A DNA stretch of 64,000 nt. Origin: Alphaproteobacteria bacterium. Its GTDB lineage: Bacteria; Pseudomonadota; Alphaproteobacteria; UBA8366. A program made the position numbers and the translations under genes. Below, piece after piece: positions 36,990 through 45,752 of the stretch. The notes below the pieces were generated by a model, which did not search any database, was not told where the DNA came from, and was given only the letters and a program-made list of their open reading frames with translations. Location: contig WHUA01000010.1 of assembly GCA_009377445.1 (NCBI GenBank), forward strand, positions 83,787 to 147,786, given 5' to 3'. How positions within the stretch are numbered: position 1 is the stretch's first letter; each line of letters begins with the position of its first letter.

Positions 36990-37838
36990 CTAAACCGGCT
37001 TCGTCCCCTTGACCTGCACGCGGTGCATCAAGCGGCGGTGGCCGGGATAATCGTTCATGGCGAGATGCTGGACGCTGCGGTTGTCCCAGAAGGCGACTGC
37101 GCCCTCCGTCCAGCGGAAGCGGCAGGTGAACTCCGGCCGGCTGGCGTGGGCGTACAGATATTGCAGCAGCGGCTGGCTCTCCTCGATCGTCATGCCCTTC
37201 AGGCCTTCGGTGTGCATCACGTTCACGAACAGCGCCTTGCGCCCGGTATCGGGATGCGTCCGCACCACCGGGTGCTCCGCGCGGCCGTTGGCCCAGGCCG
37301 CGGACGCCGGCTCGCTGCCGGGCGCGGGCGTGACCTTCTCCTCGAGCGTCCGCAGGATGCGGCCGTTCGAATGGACCGCGACAAGCCCGTCCAGCAGCTT
37401 CTTCATGCCGTCTGACAAGGTGTCGTAGGCCATGTACTGGTTGGCGAACATCGTGTCGCCGCCGACCGGCGGGATGATCTTCGCGTACAGCGCCGAGCCC
37501 AGCGTCGGGACCGGCAGATGGGTCGTGTCGGAATGCCACTCCCAGCCGAAGTTGAGCTTGTCCTCCGGCTTCTTGTCGATCACCAGCAGCTCCGGGAACT
37601 TGCCGGGGAACTGCCGGTGCGGCGGCAGCGGCGCCAGCTCGCCGAAGCGCCGCCCGAAGGCCGCGAGCTCCTCGTCGGTGATCTTCTGGCCGCGGAAGAA
37701 GATCACGAGGTAGTCGAGATGCGCGCGGCGGATCTCGGCAAAGGTGGCGTCATCGATCGGCTTGGCGAGGTCGACGCCTTCGATCTCGGCGCCGAGCGCG
37801 CCGGCAATCGGTTTCACCACGATACGCGAATAGCTCAT
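36990..37838 (-). CDS. TauD/TfdA-family dioxygenase (taurine-dioxygenase-like)
   Basis: A 282-residue Fe(II)/2-oxoglutarate dioxygenase. It opens with VKPIAGALGAEIEGVDL and has iron ligands His102 and Asp104 in WHSDTTHLP and His258 in SVQHLAMNDY; the HRRLMHRVQVKG tail supplies the 2-oxoglutarate Arg. The QHLAMNDYPGHRRLMHRV wording is close to that of taurine dioxygenase TauD. It is followed 37 bp upstream in transcription order by another dioxygenase gene (37876-38880), so the two may be cotranscribed. No tauABC transporter is seen in the window. Confidence 0.9.
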   Translation of the reverse strand: MSYSRIVVKPIAGALGAEIEGVDLAKPIDDATFAEIRRAHLDYLVIFFRGQKITDEELAAFGRRFGELAPLPPHRQFPGKFPELLVIDKKPEDKLNFGWEWHSDTTHLPVPTLGSALYAKIIPPVGGDTMFANQYMAYDTLSDGMKKLLDGLVAVHSNGRILRTLEEKVTPAPGSEPASAAWANGRAEHPVVRTHPDTGRKALFVNVMHTEGLKGMTIEESQPLLQYLYAHASRPEFTCRFRWTEGAVAFWDNRSVQHLAMNDYPGHRRLMHRVQVKGTKPV

Positions 37839-37875
37839 CGTTCGTTCCTGTCTGGTTATCGCCGGCTTCGCGCTG

Positions 37876-38880
37876 TCAGGAGGCTTTGCGCTCCAGCATC
37901 TTCTCGATGCCGTTATACTGTTCGCGGATGAAGGCGGCGGTCGGGCGGGGCGTGAAGAACTTCAGCCAGAGACGCACCAGGTGGCGCTTCTTCTCCGGCG
38001 ACGGGCCGTCGGCGAAGGCCGTGCGCCCGTGCAGGATGGTATAGTTGTTCACGAACTGGATGTCACCCGGCTCCAGCTCCATTTCGAGCACGAATTCCGG
38101 GTCCTCGGCGATCGCATCGAAGCAATGGAGGGCTGCCGTGTCCAGCGCGCTCATGGCCATGCCGGAGCGCTCGATCGCCTTCTGCACGGTGTTGCGGCGG
38201 ATCGAGCAGCTCAGCACCCCGTCGGTGACGCTGAACACCGGCTCCTTCCAGCTCCGCATCTCGCCCGCCTCCTCGATGTGGATATAGGGCACGCCCTCGT
38301 AGAGCGGCGGCAGGTATTCCGGGTGGCGGGCGAGGATCTCGTTGTGGACGGACATCGAGCTGACGACGCGGCTCCGCCCCCCTGCCCGGCCCTTGCGGAG
38401 GCAGAGCAGCGAGGTCATGTCGGCGCGGTCGACGTGGAAGCGCAGCTCGCCGCTGGTCTGGTAGCCCCGCGTGCGGGTCGAGTCCGGGTCCTTCCCGTAG
38501 TCGTAGACGTGGCCCAGCAGGTCGCCGTAGACGTTCTGCGAAACCTTCTCGCCCAGATGCGTGCCGATGCCCCACTTGATGAGGAACACTTCCTCGTCCG
38601 TGTAGCGCTCGACGGGAATGCCCCGGATCAGGGCGAAGCCGCGCCCGGTCCGCACCGTCCGCTCCAGGTCGCGGAGGAACGGCTCCAGCGCCGGCAGGGG
38701 AAAGTCCTTCCGCCCGACGCCGGCCATCGCGAGGCCGCGCTTCTGCACGTCCCGGAGCGCCCGGTCGAGGTCGGCGATCTCGTCCCCGGTCAGGACATGC
38801 GTCCAGCCGGCCGGGTCCTTCATGTCCGCGCTTATCCACGCGGCCGCGCCGGTGACGGGCTTCTTGTAGATTGCGGTCAT
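37876..38880 (-). CDS. TauD-like 2-oxoglutarate dioxygenase, divergent subgroup
   Basis: A 334-residue member of the TauD superfamily from a longer subgroup. Iron ligands are His149 and Asp151 in LRFHVDRADM and His284 in NNYTILHGRTAF; the Arg is in RHLVRLWL. An N-terminal extension of about 60 residues (starting MTAIYKKPVTGAAAWISADM) precedes the core. Its TILHGRTAF motif resembles that in proteins annotated as clavaminate-synthase-like or gamma-butyrobetaine-type TauD members. It probably forms a transcription unit with the shorter TauD gene downstream. Directly upstream lies an AT-rich island. Confidence 0.88.
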   Translation of the reverse strand: MTAIYKKPVTGAAAWISADMKDPAGWTHVLTGDEIADLDRALRDVQKRGLAMAGVGRKDFPLPALEPFLRDLERTVRTGRGFALIRGIPVERYTDEEVFLIKWGIGTHLGEKVSQNVYGDLLGHVYDYGKDPDSTRTRGYQTSGELRFHVDRADMTSLLCLRKGRAGGRSRVVSSMSVHNEILARHPEYLPPLYEGVPYIHIEEAGEMRSWKEPVFSVTDGVLSCSIRRNTVQKAIERSGMAMSALDTAALHCFDAIAEDPEFVLEMELEPGDIQFVNNYTILHGRTAFADGPSPEKKRHLVRLWLKFFTPRPTAAFIREQYNGIEKMLERKAS

Positions 38881-39043
38881 TACACTGATCGAACCGTTGT
38901 TGAGGCGCGCCAGCTATCCAAATGGGCAAACACAGGGAGCATGTGATGTGCAACTGAGGACGATAACAATAAAGTCCTTGAACGATTGCTCTGGAGACTC
39001 AAGCTTATCCGATATTGGGCGCTAAGGGGAAATGACGGGACAA

Positions 39044-40441
39044 TTAGAATGGTTTGAAAATCGTCTGGGGGTTCTCTGAAAATATCCGCCCATAGAACTC
39101 TACAGCATAACTATCTGTCATGCCGGCAATGAAATCTGCAATTACCCTCTTCTTGTCGGCATCGCTGTAAAAGCCCGCATAAAGCTCCCGAAAATCGTGT
39201 GGCAGTAGCATGTGCCCTTTTTCACTATCCAGCTTCTCGAATAGCGCTTTGATTATGTCGAATCCTCGCTGCTCAGAAATACGAAGCCGCGGCGACATAA
39301 TCGTGGCTTCGAAAGTGAAGTGCTTCAGAGCTTCCACCTTCAAATGGGTTTCGGGATTAAGCCGCACCTGGCTCAACATCGGTCGTTTTGCATCAATTTG
39401 ACATTTGACGCCCGCTAAAAACTCGCTAACTAAATCTGCGGTGAATTTTGTTCGAATATATCCATTTGATGCTAGTTGAGACGAAGCAAGAGCACAATTC
39501 GCAGCCATAACCAGCGGACTGCTGTTCTCAGCATTTTCGCTAAGGCCCTCAAACAGGCCTAAAAACACAGAAATCACATCCTTCGTATCAACCTCGTTGT
39601 CCATTGATTTACTTACTTTCAATGCGACACGCTCAAAAATACCGGAAGGAGAACTCAAGATTGATAACGGATCCAAGAAACCCGCCTTAAAAGTATCCTC
39701 TAAATCGTAAGTCGAATATGCAATGTCATCAGCTAAATCCATAATGCTACATTCTATTGTTTTGAAATATTTTTCCTTTGAAAAATTCGGACATACGGAT
39801 TTCTTCACATTATTAAATATCTTCTTCTCGGATTCAAAAACACCCTTTACGAGGCCAGCATTTATTTTTCGAAAGCCGGGTATTATTCGATCATATTTAA
39901 GTATTGCCGCCAGCGAGCGGTGAGCAAAATTTAACCCGAGCCTGTTGTCGCGGCCTTTTGCGTCTAGTGGACTGGGAAAGTCGCTTGCAACATCTTTCTT
40001 CTCCGTCCTTGTCAGCATCCTGAACGTCTGTGCATTTCCTTCGAAGCCACCAATACCCTTCATGCATTGATCTAACGCCGCCTCACCATTATGGCCAAAT
40101 GGAGGATGCCCGAGGTCATGTGCTAGTCCAGCCAACTCAACTAAATCAATGTTTATATTATTTTCTTTAAAGAACGGTTCCGTATTATTCAGCCGAATCG
40201 CTATAGACTTTGCGATTTGCGCGACCTCTAAGGAGTGCGTTAACCGATTTCGGAAAAAGTCGGATTCGTCACCAGGAAATACCTGAGTCTTACCCTGCAG
40301 TCGGCGAAACGCGGGACTGTGAATTAGCCTTGCATAATCGCGCCGGTACGGAGATCGATAGGGCTCAGCCCCTGTTGTATCCCTAGTAGTGGGGTCTATT
40401 TCTCTGTTGCTGTCGCCGTCGCTATAGAGACGGTTACTCAC
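39044..40441 (-). CDS. dgt: HD-domain dNTP triphosphohydrolase (dGTPase-like) in a low-GC island
   Basis: A 465-residue deoxynucleoside triphosphate triphosphohydrolase. It has the family start DPTTRDTTGAEPYRSPYRRD, AFRRLQGKTQVFPGDESDFF, and the HD metal site: His69 in NRLTHSLEV, His108-Asp109 in LAHDLGHPPFGHNGE, and a late Asp in MDLADDIAYS. It cleaves dNTPs to nucleoside and triphosphate, lowering dNTP pools; relatives defend bacteria against phage. The codons are much more A/T-rich than in all neighbours, which signals acquisition by transfer. Its GTG start overlaps the stop of a 59-codon gene as GTGA, so translation is coupled to that gene. GC-poor DNA extends to about 40800. Confidence 0.9.
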   Translation of the reverse strand: MSNRLYSDGDSNREIDPTTRDTTGAEPYRSPYRRDYARLIHSPAFRRLQGKTQVFPGDESDFFRNRLTHSLEVAQIAKSIAIRLNNTEPFFKENNINIDLVELAGLAHDLGHPPFGHNGEAALDQCMKGIGGFEGNAQTFRMLTRTEKKDVASDFPSPLDAKGRDNRLGLNFAHRSLAAILKYDRIIPGFRKINAGLVKGVFESEKKIFNNVKKSVCPNFSKEKYFKTIECSIMDLADDIAYSTYDLEDTFKAGFLDPLSILSSPSGIFERVALKVSKSMDNEVDTKDVISVFLGLFEGLSENAENSSPLVMAANCALASSQLASNGYIRTKFTADLVSEFLAGVKCQIDAKRPMLSQVRLNPETHLKVEALKHFTFEATIMSPRLRISEQRGFDIIKALFEKLDSEKGHMLLPHDFRELYAGFYSDADKKRVIADFIAGMTDSYAVEFYGRIFSENPQTIFKPF

Positions 40442-40617
40442 CGACCCGGTGCTTTTTTGGACGACCGAGAATTCGTGGACTTTTTCTTACGTGCTGCCTT
40501 CCTACGCACTCCGGCAGTACCGCTACGCTTTTCTGAAACCTCATGGAGCAACGTTAATTTCAAGGCCGCAACTTTGCGGGCAATCGTAGTAGCCTTCACC
40601 TCAATTCCAGTGTCCAT
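40438..40617 (-). CDS. Small basic protein (59 residues) coupled to the dNTPase gene
   Basis: A 59-codon frame starting ATG at 40617 with GGGAGAGAGA directly before it and ending in TGA that overlaps the GTG start of the dNTPase gene. The protein begins MDTGIEVKATTIARKVAALK, has a short amphipathic helix, and ends in a very basic tail rich in Arg, Lys and Ser (RRKAARKKKSTNSRSSKK). No known domain is recognised; a nucleic acid-binding or regulatory partner of the dNTPase is possible. The good ribosome site and the coupled overlap argue for a real gene; it was not among the long open frames. Confidence 0.65.
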   Translation of the reverse strand: MDTGIEVKATTIARKVAALKLTLLHEVSEKRSGTAGVRRKAARKKKSTNSRSSKKAPGR

Positions 40618-40812
40618 TCTCTCTCCCAGCGATGCATTAAAGTCACCGACACCGGCGTTTTAGCCCGTGCCATAATCTCTATCCTAAGTCTTCAATCCTA
40701 AATTCAGCGTCGCACTGCCTCCATATATAACATTTGCTGCCCTTCAGGCACAATATCTAGTGGATACCTGATATGAATCTCTGCACCTTTCAATGAGGAT
40801 ACTCAGTCCTCC

Positions 40813-41694
40813 TCACGCCGCCTGGCTGACGGTCGGGCCTTCGCCCTGGAGCGTCGTGCGGCGCATGTCGCGCCTGTCCTCGGGCGGATAGGGCCGCGCG
40901 CGGTGCATGGTCCGCCGGTTATCCCAGATGACGAGGTCGCCGACCGCCCACTTGTGCGAGTAGACGAACCTCCGCTGCGTCGCGTGCTCGGTCAGGTCGC
41001 GCAGGAAGAAGCGCGCCTCAGGCACCGGCCAGCCGATAATGCTGCCCGCATGCGACGAGAGATAAAGCGACTTCCGCCCGGTCGAGGGATGCGTGCGCAC
41101 GAGGGTCTGGAGCACCGGCGCGAAGCGCAGCTTCTCCTCCTCCGTGAGGTCCATGAAGCCGAGCTGCTGGCGCGAGTAGATCTGCGAGTGCTCGCAGACC
41201 AGCCCTTCGGCGAGCGCCTTCCGCTCCCCGTCCAGCGTGTCGTAGGCGGCGCGCATGTCGGCGAACTCGGTATTGCCGCCCTTGGACGCGACGCTCAGGC
41301 AATGGAGCAGCGAATACTTCGCCGGCGTCGTCTTGAAGGAGCTGTCGGAATGCCAGAGGCGGTTGCCGATGGCGAAGAGCCGCCGCCGGTCGTCGCGCAG
41401 GAACGGCTTTTCGTCCTTGTCGAGGTTGGACACGTCGGCGAACACGCTCGGCAGCCGGATATCCTTCGCCGCGCGCAGGCTGGTGCCGGTCGAGTGCTCC
41501 AGCTCGCCCAGGCTGCGGGTAAAATCGAGCTGCTCCTTCTGGGTCATGGGCCGGCCGTGGAAGACCAGCACGGCATACTCGTCCATGCCGGCATGGATCG
41601 CATCGACCTCGGCGGGGCTCAACGGCTTCGCCGGATCGATGCCGTCGATCTCGCCGGCGAAGCAGGGTCCGATCTGTCTGGTCTTTACGGGCAT
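40813..41694 (-). CDS. TauD/TfdA-family dioxygenase (TfdA-like)
   Basis: A 293-residue Fe(II)/2-oxoglutarate dioxygenase. Iron ligands are His115 and Asp117 in RLWHSDSSFK and His264 in WDNRRTMHRARPYPP; Arg residues in RRDMRRTTL anchor 2-oxoglutarate. LWHSDSSFK and the RPYPPEDRRDMRRTTL tail are close to those of TfdA, the 2,4-dichlorophenoxyacetate dioxygenase, but many TfdA-like enzymes act on other carboxylates or sulfonates. ATG 41694 follows AAGGAGCTGCCC; a much longer frame upstream overlaps the next gene and is rejected. It lies 78 bp downstream of the next family member on the same strand. Confidence 0.88.
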   Translation of the reverse strand: MPVKTRQIGPCFAGEIDGIDPAKPLSPAEVDAIHAGMDEYAVLVFHGRPMTQKEQLDFTRSLGELEHSTGTSLRAAKDIRLPSVFADVSNLDKDEKPFLRDDRRRLFAIGNRLWHSDSSFKTTPAKYSLLHCLSVASKGGNTEFADMRAAYDTLDGERKALAEGLVCEHSQIYSRQQLGFMDLTEEEKLRFAPVLQTLVRTHPSTGRKSLYLSSHAGSIIGWPVPEARFFLRDLTEHATQRRFVYSHKWAVGDLVIWDNRRTMHRARPYPPEDRRDMRRTTLQGEGPTVSQAA

Positions 41695-41714
41695 GGGCAG
41701 CTCCTTCTCGCCAT

Positions 41715-41750
41715 GTGCACCGATACGCGCACCGATATGTGCACCGATAT
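41715..41750. repeat. Short tandem repeat, three 12-bp units
   Basis: Three copies of a 12-mer with consensus GTGCACCGATAT (the second begins GC, the first ends AC). They lie in the leader between two dioxygenase genes. Tandem 12-mers could vary in number by slippage and so alter spacing; no function is evident. Confidence 0.6.
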
Positions 41751-41771
41751 TAGCGCGGCCGGCGCCGCCCA

Positions 41772-42596
41772 TCAAAAAGGCGTGCTCAGCGTATCCGGCA
41801 GGTAGAACCCGGTCCGCTTGTGGAAGCGCCGCTCGCCGGGGTCGAAATGGTTGCGCTTGTGCATGACCGAGGTGTTGTCCCACATGATCACGTCGCCGGG
41901 CGTCCATTCATGGACGTAGACGCGCTCCGGCTGCGTCGCGTGGTCGGTCAGCTCCGCCAGCAGTTCCTCGGAGTCCGCTTCCGGCAGGTCGCCGATCTTC
42001 GAGATATGCGTCGGGCTGAGGTAGAGCGCCTTCCGCCCGAGATACGGATGCGTGCGCACCAGCGGATGGACGACCGGGGGAATCTTCTTGCGCTCCTCGT
42101 CGGAAAGCGAAACGCGCCGCTTGTGGCCCGGCTTCTCGGCCGCGTAGACGGCGCGCTCGCCCTCGACCCGCCCGCGCAGGCGGTCCGGCAGGGTGTCGTA
42201 GGTGGCGGCGAGGTCGGCGAAGCACGTCTCGCCGCCTTCCTTCGGAATCTCGATGCCGTAGAGCACGGTCCCGAACACCGGCTTCGGCGTGTAGCTCTGG
42301 TCCGTGTGCCAGTAGAGCTCGCCCTGCACCAGCGCCTTCTGCTCGCGGTTGGACATGTACATCACGTCCTTCTCGCCCGTGTGCAGCGTCGACTGGATAT
42401 GCTTGAAGATGGGCCCGAGCCGGCTGGCGAAGGCCAGCAGCTCGCCGTCCTCCAGCTCCTGGCCGGGGAAGACGGCGACCTTGTACTGCATCCAGGCGGC
42501 GCGCAGCGCCTCGAAGGCCGCGTCGTCCGGCGGCTCCGACAGGTCGACCCCTTCGATCCTGACGGCAAAGTTCGACGCCATAACCGTGGTCTGCAT
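41772..42596 (-). CDS. TauD/TfdA-family Fe(II)/2-oxoglutarate dioxygenase
   Basis: A 274-residue member. Iron ligands are His97 and Asp99 in YWHTDQSYTP and His246 in NTSVMHKRNHFD; Arg in GERRFHKRTGF is the 2-oxoglutarate anchor. The core and C-terminal wording (WDNTSVMHKRNHFDPGERRF) resemble those of several uncharacterised alphaproteobacterial TauD members. It is upstream of the TfdA-like gene on the same strand with a 77-bp gap, so the two may share a transcript. The ATG at 42596 lies downstream of family A repeats and has no strong ribosome site. Confidence 0.88.
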   Translation of the reverse strand: MQTTVMASNFAVRIEGVDLSEPPDDAAFEALRAAWMQYKVAVFPGQELEDGELLAFASRLGPIFKHIQSTLHTGEKDVMYMSNREQKALVQGELYWHTDQSYTPKPVFGTVLYGIEIPKEGGETCFADLAATYDTLPDRLRGRVEGERAVYAAEKPGHKRRVSLSDEERKKIPPVVHPLVRTHPYLGRKALYLSPTHISKIGDLPEADSEELLAELTDHATQPERVYVHEWTPGDVIMWDNTSVMHKRNHFDPGERRFHKRTGFYLPDTLSTPF

Positions 42597-42686
42597 AGCG
42601 CGGCCCTTTCCCTCGATGCCGAATGGAGAGAGTCTCGCCGCGGTGCAGGGCCGCTGTCAAATCTGTCCACCCCTGTCCACCAACGT

Positions 42687-42776
42687 CGTCATTCGCCGAT
42701 TTAATCGGCGAATCCATGGCAGGGTGCCAAGACGGATGCCGAGCCGTGGACAACCCGGTCGAGCCGGGTTGTGACG
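42687..42776. repeat. Family A hairpin pair
   Basis: Unit 42687-42719 has stem ATTCGCCGAT/ATCGGCGAAT with loop TTA-like, and unit 42745-42776 has stem CAACCCGG/CCGGGTTG with loop TCGAG. The stems are AT-richer or of different sequence than other copies, but ends match the family (CGTCA...TCCATGG and CGTGGA...GTGACG). Confidence 0.8.
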
Positions 42777-42875
42777 ATACTCTAGTTATTTGGTCAATGC
42801 TCGCTCCCCGCGGTTGCATGTCGCCGCCCGCTGCCCCACCATGGGGACCCCGGCAAACGAACGGCGATTCCCCGC

Positions 42876-44117
42876 ATGACCGCGATCGAGACAGCTCCCG
42901 CTGGAGCCCCGGAAGGCCGCTCCGACGCGCTGGTCATCGGCCTGGTCGGGCTGGCCCACATGCTGTCGCATTTCTACCAGATCGCGCTGGGGCCGCTGTT
43001 CCCGCTGTTGCGCGACGATTTCGATGTCAGCTACACGGCGCTCGGGCTGATCGTCTCGCTGTTCTACGGCGTGTCGGGCGTCTGCCAGGCTTTCGTCGGA
43101 ATCCTGGTCGACCGCTACGGCGGCGACCGGCTGATGCTGTTCGGCATCACGACCATGGCGGTGTCGGTGCTGCTGATGGGCTTCGCGCCGGCCTATTGGG
43201 TGCTGCTGCCGCTCGCCGTGGTCGCGGCGGTCGGCAACTGCGTCTTCCATCCCGCCGACCTGGCGATCCTGACGGCGAAGGTGAGCCCCGAGCGCCTCGG
43301 CCGCGCATACGGCATCCACGGCTTCGGCGGCACCTGCGGCTATTTCCTGTCGCCGATCGTGATCTATTACGGCGTTGCGAGCTTCGCCGGCTGGCGCGCG
43401 GGGCTGATCACGGCGGGCGTGCTGGGCCTGATCGCGGCGGGCGTGATCTACCGGTTCCGCGCCGCGCTGCGCTTGCCTGCCGGTGCGGCGGCCGGCGCGG
43501 AGGCGATGCCGAGCTTCGCCTTCTACGGGCGGCTGGTGAGCAACCTGCCGCTGATGGCCGCCTTCGCCTATTTCGCGCTGATCGCGGGCGCCCTGATCGG
43601 GGTGCAGAACTTCTCCGTCACGGCCCTGGTCGAGATTTACGGCGCCCCGCTCGCGCTCGCGACGGCGGGGCTTACCGCCTATCTCGCCGGCAGCGCTATG
43701 GGCATCCTCGCGGGCGGCGAGCTCGCCGACCGTGTCCGCCGCCATGCGCTGATCGCCTCCTGTGGCCTCGCCATCGGCGCCGCCGCCATGAGCTGCATCG
43801 CCTTCCTCGCGCTGCCCATGCCGGCGGTCATCGCGCTGCTCGCGGTGGGCGGCTTCTGCCTCGGCGGCACCAACCCGTCGCGCGACGTCCTGGTGCGCGG
43901 CGCGACGCCGCCGGGCGCGACGGGCAAGGTGTTCGGCTTCGTCTATTCCGGCCTCGACCTCGGCGGCGCGCTGGGCCCGCTGCTGTTCGGCTGGCTGATG
44001 GACGGCGGCCGCTTCCGCGGCGTCTTCATCGCCATCGCCGCGATGTACCTGATCGGCATCCTGAGCGTGCTGCAGCTCAAGCGCGGGCGGAAGGCGGCGC
44101 CGGCGGCGGCGGAGTGA
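42876..44117 (+). CDS. MFS transporter, fosmidomycin-resistance-like
   Basis: A 413-residue 12-helix major facilitator. The early region reads GLVGLAHMLSHFYQIALGPLFP and the loop 2-3 motif VDRYGGDRLM corresponds to MFS motif A. The FHPADLAILTAKVSPERLGRAYG segment with GFGGTCG is characteristic of the Fsr-type (fosmidomycin resistance) branch. It likely exports or imports a small hydrophilic compound at the inner membrane. The ATG at 42876 lacks a strong ribosome site. It is preceded by family A repeats and stands alone, so its substrate cannot be named. Confidence 0.85.
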   Translation: MTAIETAPAGAPEGRSDALVIGLVGLAHMLSHFYQIALGPLFPLLRDDFDVSYTALGLIVSLFYGVSGVCQAFVGILVDRYGGDRLMLFGITTMAVSVLLMGFAPAYWVLLPLAVVAAVGNCVFHPADLAILTAKVSPERLGRAYGIHGFGGTCGYFLSPIVIYYGVASFAGWRAGLITAGVLGLIAAGVIYRFRAALRLPAGAAAGAEAMPSFAFYGRLVSNLPLMAAFAYFALIAGALIGVQNFSVTALVEIYGAPLALATAGLTAYLAGSAMGILAGGELADRVRRHALIASCGLAIGAAAMSCIAFLALPMPAVIALLAVGGFCLGGTNPSRDVLVRGATPPGATGKVFGFVYSGLDLGGALGPLLFGWLMDGGRFRGVFIAIAAMYLIGILSVLQLKRGRKAAPAAAE

Positions 44118-44485
44118 CGATCGGCGCCGCAGCCAATGCGCCCTTTCCTAATCATCATCGGGTGGTATAATCCAGCCAAAGTGCAAGCGCGCATATCTAT
44201 GCGAAGCTTGCCGGCGGACAGCACGCGTTATCCTTTGGCGTCAGGAGGTATCCCCAGGCGCCGGAAAACGATAGCCAGGCGCATGCATATATACGTCCGC
44301 ATAGAACAACAGGTGAGGACGCGATGCTGCGGCAGAAACTTGGACCGCCAATTCCGTCAATAGCCGTTGCAACTGCGTGTGATGCGCGTTGCGGCCAACG
44401 GCCGTTTGCGCGCCCGCCCGTCCCGGACGGGTCCGAAGCAGCGCCCGAAAGGGCTCAACGAAAACAGAAGAAGGAATAGGGAAGA
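44118..44485. other. Intergenic region before the Liv operon
   Basis: About 370 bp with no supportable gene. A TATAAT occurs near 44165, but no good -35 is placed before it, and the 7-bp palindrome CCCGTCC/GGACGGG near 44420 has no T-run. The promoter of the branched-chain transporter operon should be here. A ribosome site GAAGAAGGAATAGGGAA precedes the binding-protein ATG. Confidence 0.5.
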
Positions 44486-45727
44486 ATGCGTATGTCCATG
44501 CGTTATCCGGTGGCGATGGGGATCGCCGCCATCGGCCTGAGCGCCGCGGGAGCGATTTCCCCGGCGGCGGCGGCCGACGATACGATCACTCTCGGTTCGG
44601 CGATTTCGCTGACCGGCAAGTACGCCACCAACGGCCTCAACACGCAGCGCGGCTACGACCTCGGCGTCAAGCGCATCAACGAGGCGGGCGGCGTCAAGAT
44701 CGGCGATAAGACCTACAAGATCGCCATCAAGTATTACGACGACGAGTCGACGCCCCTTCGCACGGCCGAGCTGTTCGAGCGGCTGATCAAGCAGGACGGC
44801 ATCAAGCTGCTGCTTGGGCCTTACAGCTCCGCAACCACGAAAGCAGCCGCGCCGATCATCGAGAAATACGAGGTGCCCATGGTCGAGGCGGAGGCGGCGT
44901 CCCGCTCTCTCTTCACGCAGGGCTACAAGTACATGTTCGGAATCATCTCGACCTCCGAGCAGTACGTCGAAAGCTCGATCGATCTCGCAGCCGAGATGGC
45001 GGAGAAGAACGGCAAGAAACCGTCGAGCCTGAAGGTCGCGATGGTCTTCGAGAACGATCCGTTCTCGCTCGATGTCCGCGCCGGCGCAATCGAGCGGGCC
45101 AAGAAATACAAGATGCAGGTCGTCGTCGACGACAAGATGCCCCGCGACCTCAACGACATTTCCGCGACGCTCACCAAGGTGAAGGCGCTGAAACCCGACG
45201 TGCTTCTGGTTTCAGGCCATGAGAAAGGCGCGTCGACCGCCATGCGCCAGATCAAGCAGCTCCAGGTGAACGTGCCGATCATGACGATCACCCATTGCGA
45301 ATCCGCCAAGGTGATCCAGAACTTCGGCAAGGTCAGCGAGGGCGTCCTCTGTCCGACCCAATGGGCCGAAACCTTGAACTACAAGGGCAAGTACTTCGGC
45401 ACGGCGCAGGAGTTCGCGGACCTCTTCAAGAAGACCTATGAAGGCTACAAAGAGGTGCCCTATCAGGCGGCGCAGGCGACCGCGGCCGTCGTCGTGTGGA
45501 AGGAAGCGCTGGAAAAGGCCGGCAGCACGGACGCTACGAAGGTCCGGGACGCGCTGTCCAAACTCGACATCATGACCTTCTACGGGCCGGTCAAGTTCGA
45601 CAGCACGGGAAAGAATCCGGTGAAGCCGATGGTTCTCCGGCAGATCCAGGATGGCGAGTACAAGGTCGTCGCCCCGACGAAGTACGCGACTGCCAAGCTC
45701 GAGTTCCCGCGCAAAGTGGCGTATTGA
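44486..45727 (+). CDS. ABC transporter substrate-binding protein, branched-chain amino acid type
   Basis: A 413-residue periplasmic binding protein of the LivJ/LivK (HAAT) family. The signal peptide ends near SPAAAADD; the mature part begins DTITLGSAISLTGKYATNG and has GPYSSATTKAAAPIIEKY, the ligand pocket region typical of the family. It is the first gene of a five-gene operon (binding protein, two permeases, two ATPases). The ligand could be a branched-chain amino acid, but many HAAT proteins bind amides, aromatic acids or urea, so specificity is open. Confidence 0.9.
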   Translation: MRMSMRYPVAMGIAAIGLSAAGAISPAAAADDTITLGSAISLTGKYATNGLNTQRGYDLGVKRINEAGGVKIGDKTYKIAIKYYDDESTPLRTAELFERLIKQDGIKLLLGPYSSATTKAAAPIIEKYEVPMVEAEAASRSLFTQGYKYMFGIISTSEQYVESSIDLAAEMAEKNGKKPSSLKVAMVFENDPFSLDVRAGAIERAKKYKMQVVVDDKMPRDLNDISATLTKVKALKPDVLLVSGHEKGASTAMRQIKQLQVNVPIMTITHCESAKVIQNFGKVSEGVLCPTQWAETLNYKGKYFGTAQEFADLFKKTYEGYKEVPYQAAQATAAVVVWKEALEKAGSTDATKVRDALSKLDIMTFYGPVKFDSTGKNPVKPMVLRQIQDGEYKVVAPTKYATAKLEFPRKVAY

Positions 45728-45752
45728 GCCCATCGCGTTCATGCAATACGGG

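Noticed and set aside
40457..40663. 68-codon plus-strand frame opposite the dNTPase leader
   Set aside because: It is the antisense of the 59-codon gene and lacks a ribosome site, whereas the minus-strand frame has one and is coupled to dgt.
41695..41907. 71-codon extension of the TfdA-like dioxygenase
   Set aside because: It runs through the tandem 12-mers into the next dioxygenase gene; ATG 41694 has a proper ribosome site.
44118..44485. Promoter at TATAAT near 44165 for the Liv operon
   Set aside because: No acceptable -35 box lies 15-19 bp upstream and the site is about 320 bp from the gene, so I do not assign it.
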